This document shows positions 7,315 to 13,720 of a stretch of DNA of 24,627 nt, piece after piece (the stretch's first letter is position 1; each line of letters begins with the position of its first letter). Under the pieces are notes generated by a model. That model did not search any database. It had not been told where the DNA came from and saw only the letters and a list, made by a program, of their open reading frames with translations. The DNA comes from an uncultured Blautia sp. (GTDB lineage Bacteria > Bacillota > Clostridia > Lachnospirales > Lachnospiraceae): positions 1-24,627 of the forward strand of contig CAKRRG010000041.1 in the NCBI GenBank assembly GCA_934394545.1. The letters are read 5' to 3'. A program made the translations under genes and the position numbers.

Positions 7315-8565
7315 TTAATAACTATCCCCCTGCTTCTTCACTGCCACCGCAATAGACAAACCCGGATCACAATATGGGATCAGCATAGCCTGTAGTGCGT
7401 GATAAATATCAGACTTGCCAGGCCATACAGTCTCCAGAAGGTTGTTCTCTCTATCCAACTGGTGGAACCAGGAACCGTTTACATGATCCAGAACTTTCTC
7501 ATCCAGATATTTCATAAATTCAGCATAATCTGCAGCATATTTTTCATTTCCCGTCACTCGGTAAAGCACTGCTGATGTATTAATTGCCTCTGCAAGTGTC
7601 CAGTGCATTCTGTCGTGAACCACCGGCTTGCCGTTCCAGTCTGTGGTATAGCAGATTCCCGGTGCGCCGTCTGCATTCCATGCGTCAGCAACTGCGCGGT
7701 TATACAGATTCTCTGCTGCTTCAATATACGGTGCTGCACCAGCCTTGTCCTCTTTATATGTAGAAAGCGCCCACTGTGTGATCAGTCTTGCCCACTCGAT
7801 TCCATGTCCCGGAGTTGCGCCGTATGGCTTAAACTGGTCATCCGGGCGATCTTTGTTGCATTCCAGATCTGGTACCCAGTCACTGGAGAAATGCTCCGGA
7901 ATGCGCCAGTTATTGTCCTTCGCCCATACCAGAACATGATCAATGATCCTGCTTGCACGTACACGGTATTTCTCATCCTCTGTCACATCCGCAGCTGCAA
8001 GAAATGCCTCAACGGTGTGCATATTTGCATTCAACCCCCGATAGGAATCCAGCTCTGTAAATTCTGTGTTCCAGGTATCACAGGAAAGCCCTTCTTCCTC
8101 ATTCCAAAATCTCAGATCATAAAGTGCAAGAGCATCTTTCAGAAGTTCTGCTGCCCCTTCTTGGCCTGCCAATACTCCGGAGGAAGCTGCCAGAATTACA
8201 AAAGCATGGGCGTAACACTGCTTGGTCGGAACGATTTCATTGTCCTTGGTAAGACCGGCATACCAACCACCATTTTTGTCATCGTGAAGCTCGCCTCTTA
8301 TTCCCTTCAACGCTGCATCCACCAATACTTCACTGCCTTCATGTCCAAGCATTGCACCAATGCTGTAAACATGTGCCATACGACAGGTGATCCATGTCTC
8401 ACGGTTACGATTTTTCCATGGCGTACCATCATCTCCAAGATAATAGGAGCTTCCTCCCGGTGACGGAAACTGATGTCCGAAGCTTAATAATTCATCTCTT
8501 ATTTCCTGCAGAAATTCCTGGTTTTCAGCTGTTCCAAGCTGATATTTCTTTTCTGTAACTGCCAT
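7315..8565 (-). CDS. AGE-family sugar isomerase/epimerase, YihS-like
   Basis: A 416-residue (alpha/alpha)6-barrel protein of the N-acylglucosamine 2-epimerase superfamily. It resembles the YihS aldose-ketose isomerases (sulfoquinovose or mannose/fructose type) more than true AGE: ETWITCRMAHVYS with Arg62, YRGLNANMHTVEAF with His183, TPGHGIEW with His254, and SDIYHALQ with His389 fit the conserved arginine and catalytic histidines. It is cytosolic, without signal peptide. The start at 8565 follows AAAGGAG. It has its own promoter and lies between unrelated clusters; no sulfoquinovosidase, sulfo-sugar kinase or transporter is seen beside it. Its substrate might be mannose, lyxose or sulfoquinovose and is undecided. 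Confidence 0.88.
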   Translation of the reverse strand: MAVTEKKYQLGTAENQEFLQEIRDELLSFGHQFPSPGGSSYYLGDDGTPWKNRNRETWITCRMAHVYSIGAMLGHEGSEVLVDAALKGIRGELHDDKNGGWYAGLTKDNEIVPTKQCYAHAFVILAASSGVLAGQEGAAELLKDALALYDLRFWNEEEGLSCDTWNTEFTELDSYRGLNANMHTVEAFLAAADVTEDEKYRVRASRIIDHVLVWAKDNNWRIPEHFSSDWVPDLECNKDRPDDQFKPYGATPGHGIEWARLITQWALSTYKEDKAGAAPYIEAAENLYNRAVADAWNADGAPGICYTTDWNGKPVVHDRMHWTLAEAINTSAVLYRVTGNEKYAADYAEFMKYLDEKVLDHVNGSWFHQLDRENNLLETVWPGKSDIYHALQAMLIPYCDPGLSIAVAVKKQGDSY

Positions 8566-8701
8566 TTTTCTTCTCCTTTACGTGATATTTGCACAATATT
8601 CCCACTTTGTTGTCTTCATTTTACCTTATCCAAAAGACTTTGAACAGAGTGGAAAACTTTGGATTTTATGGGGATTTTTTCTGTTCCAATTCTCTGGCAC
8701 A

Positions 8702-8730
8702 ATTATACTTCCTGACAGAATTTCGGTCAA
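8702..8730 (-). promoter_or_regulatory. Promoter of the AGE-family gene
   Basis: TTGACC (8725-8730), a 17-base spacer, then TATAAT (8702-8707) on the minus strand, just beyond the flavodoxin terminator. It gives a leader of about 130 bases in which GAACAG and CTGTTC form a weak, widely spaced inverted repeat; I do not recognise a riboswitch. Confidence 0.75.
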
Positions 8731-8751
8731 TTTATTTGAGTTTTAAACAAA

Positions 8752-8793
8752 ATAACCGCTATTAGTACGTTTATTCGCACCAATAGCGGTTAT
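8752..8793 (-). terminator. Terminator of the DUF2325-DUF3793-flavodoxin operon
   Basis: A 12-bp perfect stem (8752-8763 with 8782-8793, ATAACCGCTATT) that can extend inward by six further pairs, including two G-U wobbles, to a six-base AATAAA loop. On the minus strand it is followed by TTTGTTT. It is 54 bases past the flavodoxin stop. Confidence 0.8.
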
Positions 8794-8847
8794 AAAAATC
8801 ATTATTGTTATAGTCTTCTATATTTTGTTTTTCAAAAGCAGTCCCAA

Positions 8848-9270
8848 TCAGCAGATAGCTTTTCCAAGCTCAATGCAGGCTGCCTGAGCTTCATCATCCG
8901 GCTCTTCATTGCAGATCACACTGTCAGCTGCAAGAGCTACTCCATCGTTTTTGCATTTTTCTTCCCAGCTGCGCATCCAGTCTCCATCTCCCCATCCATA
9001 GGAACCGAAGAGAGCTACTTTCTTTCCAGAAAGCTTAGTCTCACATGCTTCAAATACAGGCTGAAATACGCTGTCTTCAAGCTCTTCGTCTCCCATTGCA
9101 GGGCATCCGAAAGCTACGCCGTCAAAACCGCTGATATCGGTTCCGTCAAAATCGTCAGCGCTGATCACTTCTACCTCAGCTCCAGCAGCTTTTGCACCTT
9201 CTGCTACTTTATTTGCCATTGCCTCTGTATTACCGGTTCCGCTCCAATATACAACTGCTACTTTACTCAT
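8848..9270 (-). CDS. Short-chain flavodoxin
   Basis: A 140-residue soluble FMN electron carrier. The phosphate-binding loop SGTGNTEAMA (10-19) after VAVVYW, and the aromatic-containing loop GSYGWGDGDWM, which would stack on the isoalloxazine ring, are both present. It ends soon after the last helix, normal for clostridial flavodoxins. AGAGGT lies upstream of the ATG at 9270. It is the last gene of a three-gene operon driven from the TTGACA promoter near 10426. In many bacteria flavodoxin replaces ferredoxin when iron is short, which fits the metal-type operators ahead of this operon. Confidence 0.95.
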   Translation of the reverse strand: MSKVAVVYWSGTGNTEAMANKVAEGAKAAGAEVEVISADDFDGTDISGFDGVAFGCPAMGDEELEDSVFQPVFEACETKLSGKKVALFGSYGWGDGDWMRSWEEKCKNDGVALAADSVICNEEPDDEAQAACIELGKAIC

Positions 9271-9308
9271 AACTTTATTCTACCTCTTTCTTCTTAATAA
9301 TCTATTGG

Positions 9309-9860
9309 TTAAGCAGCCACTGTCAGCTGCAGAACACTCCTGCCTTTTGCCCATAAATTCCGATAAACTTCACGGCATTTATGGTACTTCTGAAACATTT
9401 TCAATGCTTCACATTCATTACAATATACTTTCCAGCAGCCGGAACATTTATAATTCTGTCCGCCATTCTGGATAAAACCAATTACGTCCCCAAGTGGATA
9501 ATCAAGAAAAATCCCAATCTCATGTGGAAAATCCTCTGATGCCTCAAAGCGCTTCTTCAGTAACGCCAGGCACTGTTCCGGTTCTGTATCTTCATATCCA
9601 TATTTTTCCAGAAACCGGGCAACTCCAGGACGATTCAGATTCTGTGCCAGCTGTTTTTCCCGGTATACATAAACCAGAGAACGGTTACCACGGCTACGCA
9701 GTGCCAGCAGCTTCACGCCCTTTGGATTCATCAGCTGATTCCACCTGGAAATCTGAAGGTCTATATTTTCTCCCTCTTCACAACAGGCATTGAAAAGATT
9801 GGCTGCTTTTAATGAAGCAAGGGTGGGAGCACAGTGCTCAATGAGACATTTCTCGATCAT
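9309..9860 (-). CDS. DUF3793 family protein
   Basis: A 183-residue soluble protein recognised as DUF3793, of unknown function. Visible features are a central basic stretch (YVYREKQLAQNL), a hydrophobic IGIFLDYPLGDVIGFI segment, and a C-terminal cysteine cluster CSGCWKVYCNEC that could hold a metal or redox centre. The ATG at 9860 has GGAGA at a normal distance. It lies 20 bases after DUF2325 and 38 before the flavodoxin gene, so the three are one operon. A role in redox or metal handling under iron limitation is inferred only from this company and the operators. Confidence 0.88.
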   Translation of the reverse strand: MIEKCLIEHCAPTLASLKAANLFNACCEEGENIDLQISRWNQLMNPKGVKLLALRSRGNRSLVYVYREKQLAQNLNRPGVARFLEKYGYEDTEPEQCLALLKKRFEASEDFPHEIGIFLDYPLGDVIGFIQNGGQNYKCSGCWKVYCNECEALKMFQKYHKCREVYRNLWAKGRSVLQLTVAA

Positions 9861-9880
9861 GATAATCTCCTTATCTTTTC

Positions 9881-10168
9881 TTATGCCATCACTACATGCT
9901 CATCCAGTGCACACTTTAAGGCGCTTGCGCTGCTGGTATGGATGCGTGCTACCGGAATATTATTTTTCTTTGCTTCCTGGGAAGCACTGATGACCATTTT
10001 ATGGGATACTGTATTGGTGAAAAGAACCATCAGATCCGGACATCCGATTTTCTTGCGGATTGCGCCGTTCTCTTTTGGAAAAACCTTCGCCTTATATCCA
10101 TAGTCTTTGCAGATATCGGTATACTGACATACCATTCTCTCATTTCCGCCGATGATTACAATACTCAT
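9881..10168 (-). CDS. DUF2325 family protein
   Basis: A 95-residue protein of the DUF2325 family: a single small alpha/beta domain beginning MSIVIIGGNERM, with a basic middle (KAKVFPKENGAIRKKIG) and DLMVLFTNTVSHKMV. The family's molecular role is not established. A GGAAAGGA site precedes the ATG at 10168. It heads the operon DUF2325-DUF3793-flavodoxin, whose promoter carries three TTAG-N6-CTAA palindromes in or near it. The start codon overlaps the stop of a doubtful 66-codon frame (ATGA). Confidence 0.88.
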   Translation of the reverse strand: MSIVIIGGNERMVCQYTDICKDYGYKAKVFPKENGAIRKKIGCPDLMVLFTNTVSHKMVISASQEAKKNNIPVARIHTSSASALKCALDEHVVMA

Positions 10169-10365
10169 GTGAATTGTCCTTTCCGGGTTTCCTGAAGCTT
10201 CCGAAAATGAAGCCCCAGCTTCCGAGCAGTAATTTCCCTCTTATTTTCGTTAGTCTTTTCTAACCCTGTACTAAAAAAATTAGAAGCTCGCAGGTTACTG
10301 CTTACGATTTTCATAGTAACATCTGCACTTCTGAAATATGTTTTAATTGCTGTAATCCTTTGCAT
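10165..10365 (-). CDS. Doubtful small ORF in the leader of the DUF2325 operon
   Basis: A 66-codon open frame fills most of the leader between promoter and DUF2325 and ends with an ATGA overlap on the DUF2325 start, which would suit translational coupling. Against it, no ribosome site precedes the ATG at 10365 or the internal ATG, I recognise no family, and the sequence is merely basic and hydrophilic. One operator-like palindrome (10249-10264) lies within it. It may simply be an untranslated leader. Confidence 0.22.
   Translation of the reverse strand: MQRITAIKTYFRSADVTMKIVSSNLRASNFFSTGLEKTNENKREITARKLGLHFRKLQETRKGQFT
10249..10264. promoter_or_regulatory. TTAG-N6-CTAA palindrome, copy 1
   Basis: GTTAG-TCTTTT-CTAAC, with perfect five-base arms, lies about 130 bases inside the transcribed leader of the DUF2325 operon. 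It has the same arms and spacer length as the other five copies in the window. At this position it might act as a roadblock or looping site. Confidence 0.5.
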
Positions 10366-10369
10366 TTCA

Positions 10370-10385
10370 GTTAGCTAGCGCTAAC
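10370..10385. promoter_or_regulatory. TTAG-N6-CTAA palindrome, copy 2
   Basis: GTTAG-CTAGCG-CTAAC (arms extend to AGTTAG/CTAACT, 10369-10386). It lies just downstream of the predicted transcription start of the DUF2325 operon, about +6 to +21, a classic repressor position. Confidence 0.65.
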
Positions 10386-10394
10386 TTTTATGTT

Positions 10395-10410
10395 GTTAGT
10401 TTACACTAAT
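10395..10410. promoter_or_regulatory. TTAG-N6-CTAA palindrome, copy 3, over the -10 element
   Basis: GTTAG-TTTACA-CTAAT covers the -10 element of the DUF2325 promoter. The -10 hexamer begins three bases into the palindrome, exactly as in the feoA promoter. The half-site resembles those of DtxR/IdeR/SirR-type metal repressors as known from the literature; the regulator is inferred. Confidence 0.7.
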
Positions 10411-10426
10411 CTTTTATTTCTGTCAA
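10398..10426 (-). promoter_or_regulatory. Promoter of the DUF2325-DUF3793-flavodoxin operon
   Basis: A perfect TTGACA (10421-10426), a 17-base spacer and TAAACT (10398-10403) on the minus strand, overlapped by operator copy 3. This is a strong promoter that would need tight repression. Confidence 0.8.
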
Positions 10427-10438
10427 GTACCAAACCCC

Positions 10439-10475
10439 AAAAGAGAGCTAATGAAAAACTGTCTCATTAGCTCTC
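10439..10475 (-). terminator. Terminator of the metal ATPase gene
   Basis: A 12-bp perfect stem (10443-10454 with 10464-10475, GAGAGCTAATGA) with a 9-base loop is followed by TTTT on the minus strand, 10 bases past the ATPase stop. Confidence 0.8.
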
Positions 10476-10484
10476 CAATCATAT

Positions 10485-12581
10485 TCAGATTTCCTCTGTG
10501 CCCACCAGATTCTTCATACTATTCATACCGATCAGCAATGTGGAAGTATTGTGAAGCAATGCGGAGGTCGTCGGCTGCAGAATTCCGGCAACCCCAAGCA
10601 GAATCAGGCCCGTGTTAAATCCTACGATAGTTCTGTAATTATTGTGGATACGCTTCATCAGCGCGTCACTGATATGCTTCAGAACTACAATACCTTCCAG
10701 GTTATCCGCGCCGATAGTGATGTCTGCAATCTCTCTTGCAATCTCAGCGCCTTCGCTTACTGCAATACCAGCGTCAGCTGCAGAAAGTGCCGGGGAATCG
10801 TTAATTCCATCACCAAGCATGACAACCTTGCGCCCTTTTGCCTTCTCTTTTTCTACGAAGCTTGCTTTATCTTCCGGAAGAACCTCAGAATAATATTCGT
10901 CAACGCCAACTTTGGCTGCAACAGCCCTGGCTGTACGTTCACTGTCTCCTGTCATCATAACCACCTTACTGAATCCGGCTTTTTTCAGTGCTTTTACCAC
11001 GGCAGGAGCTTCCTCACGGAGCGGATCCTCAATACAGATAACCGCTGCAAGACTGCCTTCAATTGCAAGATACAGATGGGAATACTCGTTTGGAAGATTT
11101 TCAAACTGCTCTTCCATGCCTTCCGGAATAATGCATTTCTCATCCTCAAAAACAAAATGAGAACTTCCTATGATAGCTTTTTTCCCCTCAATGTTTGTTG
11201 AAATACCATGAGCTACAATATATTCTACTTTAGAATGCATTTCCTCATGATCCAGTTTTCTCTTCTTCGCTGCGTCTACAACAGCTTTCGCCATAGAATG
11301 AGGAAAATGCTCTTCCAGACAGGCTGCAATCCGAAGCAGTTCATCTTCGTTCTGTCCATTAAATGGGATGATCCTTGCTACTGTAGGCTCTGCTTTGGTA
11401 AGGGTGCCAGTCTTGTCAAATACGATCGTATCGGCATCAGCAACTGCCTCCAGGAATTTACCGCCCTTCACAGTGATTTTGTATTCTCCTGCCTCCCGGA
11501 TAGCCGAAAGTACGGAAACCGGCATCGCCAGCTTCAGAGCACAGGAGAAATCCACCATCAATACGGAAACAGCCTTGGTTACATTTCTGGTCAGCAGATA
11601 AGTAAGTACAGTACCGCCAAGTGTATAGGGAACCAGTCTGTCTGCCAGATGCTCAGCCTTGCTCTCAAGACCGGACTTCAGTTTCTCAGTATCCTCGATC
11701 ATAGCTGCAATCTTCTCATAACGACTGGAACCACCAACTGCTTTTACAGTTATAACAGCCTCGCCCTCTTCTACAACCGTACCTGCGTATACGGAATTTC
11801 CTTCTGTTTTTCTCACTGGAACAGATTCACCAGTCAAAGAAGCCTGGTTTACCATAGCCTCGCCTTCTGCGATCACACCGTCGAATGGGATCACATTTCC
11901 CATATGTACTACAACCATGTCACCAGCCTGGATTTTTTCTGCATCAACCAGCACCTCTGTACCTTCACTGCGCAGCCATACCTTGCCTGTATTCAGGGAC
12001 ATGGTACGGGCCAGATCATCCACAGATTTCTTGTGCGTCCACTCCTCAAGCAATTCTCCGATTCCCAGAAGGAACATAACCGAACCGGCTGTAGAGAAAT
12101 CGCCTCTGAAAATAGAAACACCGATTGCAGTTGCGTCAAGAACCGGAACCTCAATTTTACGCTTCCAGAGTGTCTTAACCCCCAGCCAGATATATTTCAC
12201 AGACATTGCAGTGGTATAGATTGCGGACAATGGATATGGCAAAAGCAGTTTACGTCCGTAATGGAAAATAACTTTATTTACCAGTTTCTCCTTATAAGTC
12301 TCATTTAATTCTCTTCCGGAATTCTCCAGCACCTGGGCAGGTACGCTGACACGGCTGTAACCAAATGCCTGAATTGCCTTTAACAGTTCATTCCGCTCTC
12401 CAGTGTAATAAATAAGAGCATCACTGGTACGGTTAAAGACCTGAGCCTTCTTTACTCCATCCAGATTTTCCAGGTAATACTGAAGGGTATCTGCCTGGGT
12501 AAAATTCATATATTTCTGAAAAAGATGGACTCTGATACGTCCTTTTTTCTCATGTTTAATTGTAAATTTCAACTTGTTCAC
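10485..12581 (-). CDS. P1B-type heavy-metal translocating ATPase (CtpC-like)
   Basis: A 698-residue integral membrane pump that would export a transition metal using ATP. The N-terminal domain (about 3-75) has the shape of a heavy-metal-associated domain but lacks CxxC. The actuator motif TGES is at 250-253, DKTGT with phosphorylated Asp389, then TGDSERT and GDGINDSPAL at 590-599. The transmembrane metal motif is SCALK (346-350) instead of CPC or SPC, and the usual HP dipeptide of the nucleotide domain reads His428-Ser429. The C-terminal helix carries HNTSTLLIGMNS. The start is a GTG at 12581 with only a weak ribosome site. It follows the DUF6110 gene after 91 bases containing a hairpin. Metal unknown: zinc, manganese or ferrous iron are candidates. 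Confidence 0.93.
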   Translation of the reverse strand: MNKLKFTIKHEKKGRIRVHLFQKYMNFTQADTLQYYLENLDGVKKAQVFNRTSDALIYYTGERNELLKAIQAFGYSRVSVPAQVLENSGRELNETYKEKLVNKVIFHYGRKLLLPYPLSAIYTTAMSVKYIWLGVKTLWKRKIEVPVLDATAIGVSIFRGDFSTAGSVMFLLGIGELLEEWTHKKSVDDLARTMSLNTGKVWLRSEGTEVLVDAEKIQAGDMVVVHMGNVIPFDGVIAEGEAMVNQASLTGESVPVRKTEGNSVYAGTVVEEGEAVITVKAVGGSSRYEKIAAMIEDTEKLKSGLESKAEHLADRLVPYTLGGTVLTYLLTRNVTKAVSVLMVDFSCALKLAMPVSVLSAIREAGEYKITVKGGKFLEAVADADTIVFDKTGTLTKAEPTVARIIPFNGQNEDELLRIAACLEEHFPHSMAKAVVDAAKKRKLDHEEMHSKVEYIVAHGISTNIEGKKAIIGSSHFVFEDEKCIIPEGMEEQFENLPNEYSHLYLAIEGSLAAVICIEDPLREEAPAVVKALKKAGFSKVVMMTGDSERTARAVAAKVGVDEYYSEVLPEDKASFVEKEKAKGRKVVMLGDGINDSPALSAADAGIAVSEGAEIAREIADITIGADNLEGIVVLKHISDALMKRIHNNYRTIVGFNTGLILLGVAGILQPTTSALLHNTSTLLIGMNSMKNLVGTEEI

Positions 12582-12616
12582 CTACTTTTTCTTCAAAGCA
12601 ACAGCAACGATTAAGA

Positions 12617-12640
12617 GGACTGTCGCAAAAACGGCAGTCC
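12617..12640 (-). terminator. Intercistronic hairpin between DUF6110 and the metal ATPase
   Basis: GGACTGTC (12617-12624) pairs with GGCAGTCC (12633-12640) with one wobble and an 8-base loop. No clear U-run follows on the minus strand. It may partly terminate or shield the DUF6110 mRNA, giving more DUF6110 than ATPase. Confidence 0.45.
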
Positions 12641-12672
12641 CCAATATGTTTGCAATGTATTACGCTGCCAGA

Positions 12673-12999
12673 TTACTCAGCAGCTTCCTCTGTCTTAGCC
12701 TCTTCAGCTTCTTCAGTCTCTTTAAACTCAGTCTCGCCCTCAGCTGCCTCATCCTCAAACGGCTCCTCAGCAGCTTTTCTGTCCTCGTTGATCTGCTGTG
12801 CATCTGCATAGATATCACCTGCATTTTCCTGAACAGTTGTTACGGTCTTCATTACGCAATCCTTAGCACGCAAAACAGCTGCAGTACACTCTGTATAAAC
12901 CTTCTTTGCATCTTTACTGGAAAGAAGCTTGATACCTGCTGTTCCGAATAAAACACCTGCTGCAAAAAGTCCTGTCTTGTCCCATTTAAAGCTTGCCAT
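12673..12999 (-). CDS. DUF6110 family single-pass membrane protein
   Basis: A 108-residue protein: one hydrophobic segment near the N-terminus (LFAAGVLFGTAGIKLL, about 11-26), a helical region (about 30-75) with two cysteines, then a strongly acidic Glu/Ala-rich tail. I recognise it as DUF6110, often next to metal ATPases. The ATG at 12999 has AGGAGG nine bases upstream; the ATG at 13008 abuts that site and is unlikely. The topology recalls the PacL (DUF1490) scaffold proteins that stabilise mycobacterial CtpC-type pumps, and the neighbour here is a similar pump. That parallel is inference. The acidic tail could bind metal ions weakly. Confidence 0.82.
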   Translation of the reverse strand: MASFKWDKTGLFAAGVLFGTAGIKLLSSKDAKKVYTECTAAVLRAKDCVMKTVTTVQENAGDIYADAQQINEDRKAAEEPFEDEAAEGETEFKETEEAEEAKTEEAAE

Positions 13000-13055
13000 A
13001 ATAAACATCCTCCTATATAAAAATTATTTTTATCTGTTTGTTTTTGATTTTTCGT

Positions 13056-13084
13056 ATTATATATCAGGTTTTTCCGAATTTCCA
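13056..13084 (-). promoter_or_regulatory. Promoter of the DUF6110-ATPase operon
   Basis: TGGAAA (13079-13084), 17 bases, then TATAAT (13056-13061) on the minus strand. The leader to the ATG at 12999 is about 50 bases. Confidence 0.55.
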
Positions 13085-13100
13085 GTACAATTTGGTTTGT

Positions 13101-13115
13101 TGAGAAATCTTCTCA
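13101..13115. promoter_or_regulatory. Fur-box-like palindrome upstream of DUF6110
   Basis: TGAGAA-ATC-TTCTCA lies 16 bases upstream of the predicted -35 element of the DUF6110 promoter and 9 bases past the Fur-family gene. Its 15-base symmetry fits a 7-1-7 Fur-type box with one mismatch pair. It could also be a weak hairpin, but no U-run follows. Confidence 0.35.
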
Positions 13116-13124
13116 TTAACATTC

Positions 13125-13604
13125 TTAAGTCCCACACTTTGACGCCATCATCTCAATGCTTTCAATATCCTGGTCTGCAATATAGCCCATATTTTTAAGT
13201 CCCTCTCTTACAACCTTTTTCCAGACTTCGGAAGGCAACTCACAGACCGTATCATCACTAAGCCGGACGGTACACCCGTTTTCTCTGCAGCATGCTGTGC
13301 ATCCGGAAATCCGGTACATGTTCTTGCGGCTGATGGCGCCGATTTTTTCCAGCATATTTACCATGCGGTAAATTGTGGCCGGTCCAATATTTCGGTCTTT
13401 CTCCTGCACCTTGTAATAAATTTCCTTACAGCAGGAGCACTCCTCTTCCAGAATAATATCCAGGATCAGCTGGCGCTGTCTGGTGATCCTGCAGCCCTGT
13501 TCGCGCAATCGTTCAAGGATCATATCTTTCTGCATTTGTGTCCGCTGATATGCTTCCTGATTTTCATATGCTTTTTCTTCAACTGCGTTTTTCATCATTT
13601 TCAT
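13125..13604 (-). CDS. Fur-family transcriptional regulator, histidine-free and cysteine-rich
   Basis: A roughly 160-residue Fur-superfamily regulator. The winged helix is clear: GCRITRQRQLILDIIL, then the recognition segment GPATIYRMVNMLEKIGAI and the wing SRKNMYRI. The dimerisation half is odd: the usual histidine-rich metal sites (HHxH and similar) are absent, and the whole protein has no histidine at all. It has ten cysteines instead, including CSCC and CTACC. Such a protein might bind metal, heme or an iron-sulfur centre by thiols, or work without the usual metal. ATG at 13604 has AAGG at a normal distance; the ATG at 13610 is too close. It lies between feoB and the DUF6110-ATPase genes. 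Confidence 0.9.
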   Translation of the reverse strand: MKMMKNAVEEKAYENQEAYQRTQMQKDMILERLREQGCRITRQRQLILDIILEEECSCCKEIYYKVQEKDRNIGPATIYRMVNMLEKIGAISRKNMYRISGCTACCRENGCTVRLSDDTVCELPSEVWKKVVREGLKNMGYIADQDIESIEMMASKCGT

Positions 13605-13661
13605 CGCCATCCTTTTTGATTTCTGTATGATTTTATGTCAGGAGCTGGAACTTCTGTATAT

Positions 13662-13704
13662 AAAAATTCCAGCCTGTATCTCTTTAAGGGATACAGGCTG
13701 AATT
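13662..13704 (-). terminator. Terminator of feoB
   Basis: An 11-bp perfect stem (13670-13680 with 13690-13700, CAGCCTGTATC), extended by an AATT/AATT pairing around a bulge, is followed by TTTTT on the minus strand, 17 bases past the feoB stop. Confidence 0.85.
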
Positions 13705-13720
13705 ATTAAAAAAACTTTGC

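Noticed and set aside
7146..7355. HicA toxin downstream of the HicB-like gene
   Set aside because: The open frame there has no HicA motif (no GSHH segment) and spans the terminator hairpin.
7603..8463. A long plus-strand open frame opposite the AGE-family gene
   Set aside because: Cysteine- and isoleucine-rich translation typical of antisense reading, and no ribosome site; the minus-strand enzyme is complete.
11208..12308. A long plus-strand open frame opposite the metal ATPase gene
   Set aside because: No ribosome site, no recognisable family, and the minus-strand ATPase has all its motifs here. It is an antisense shadow.
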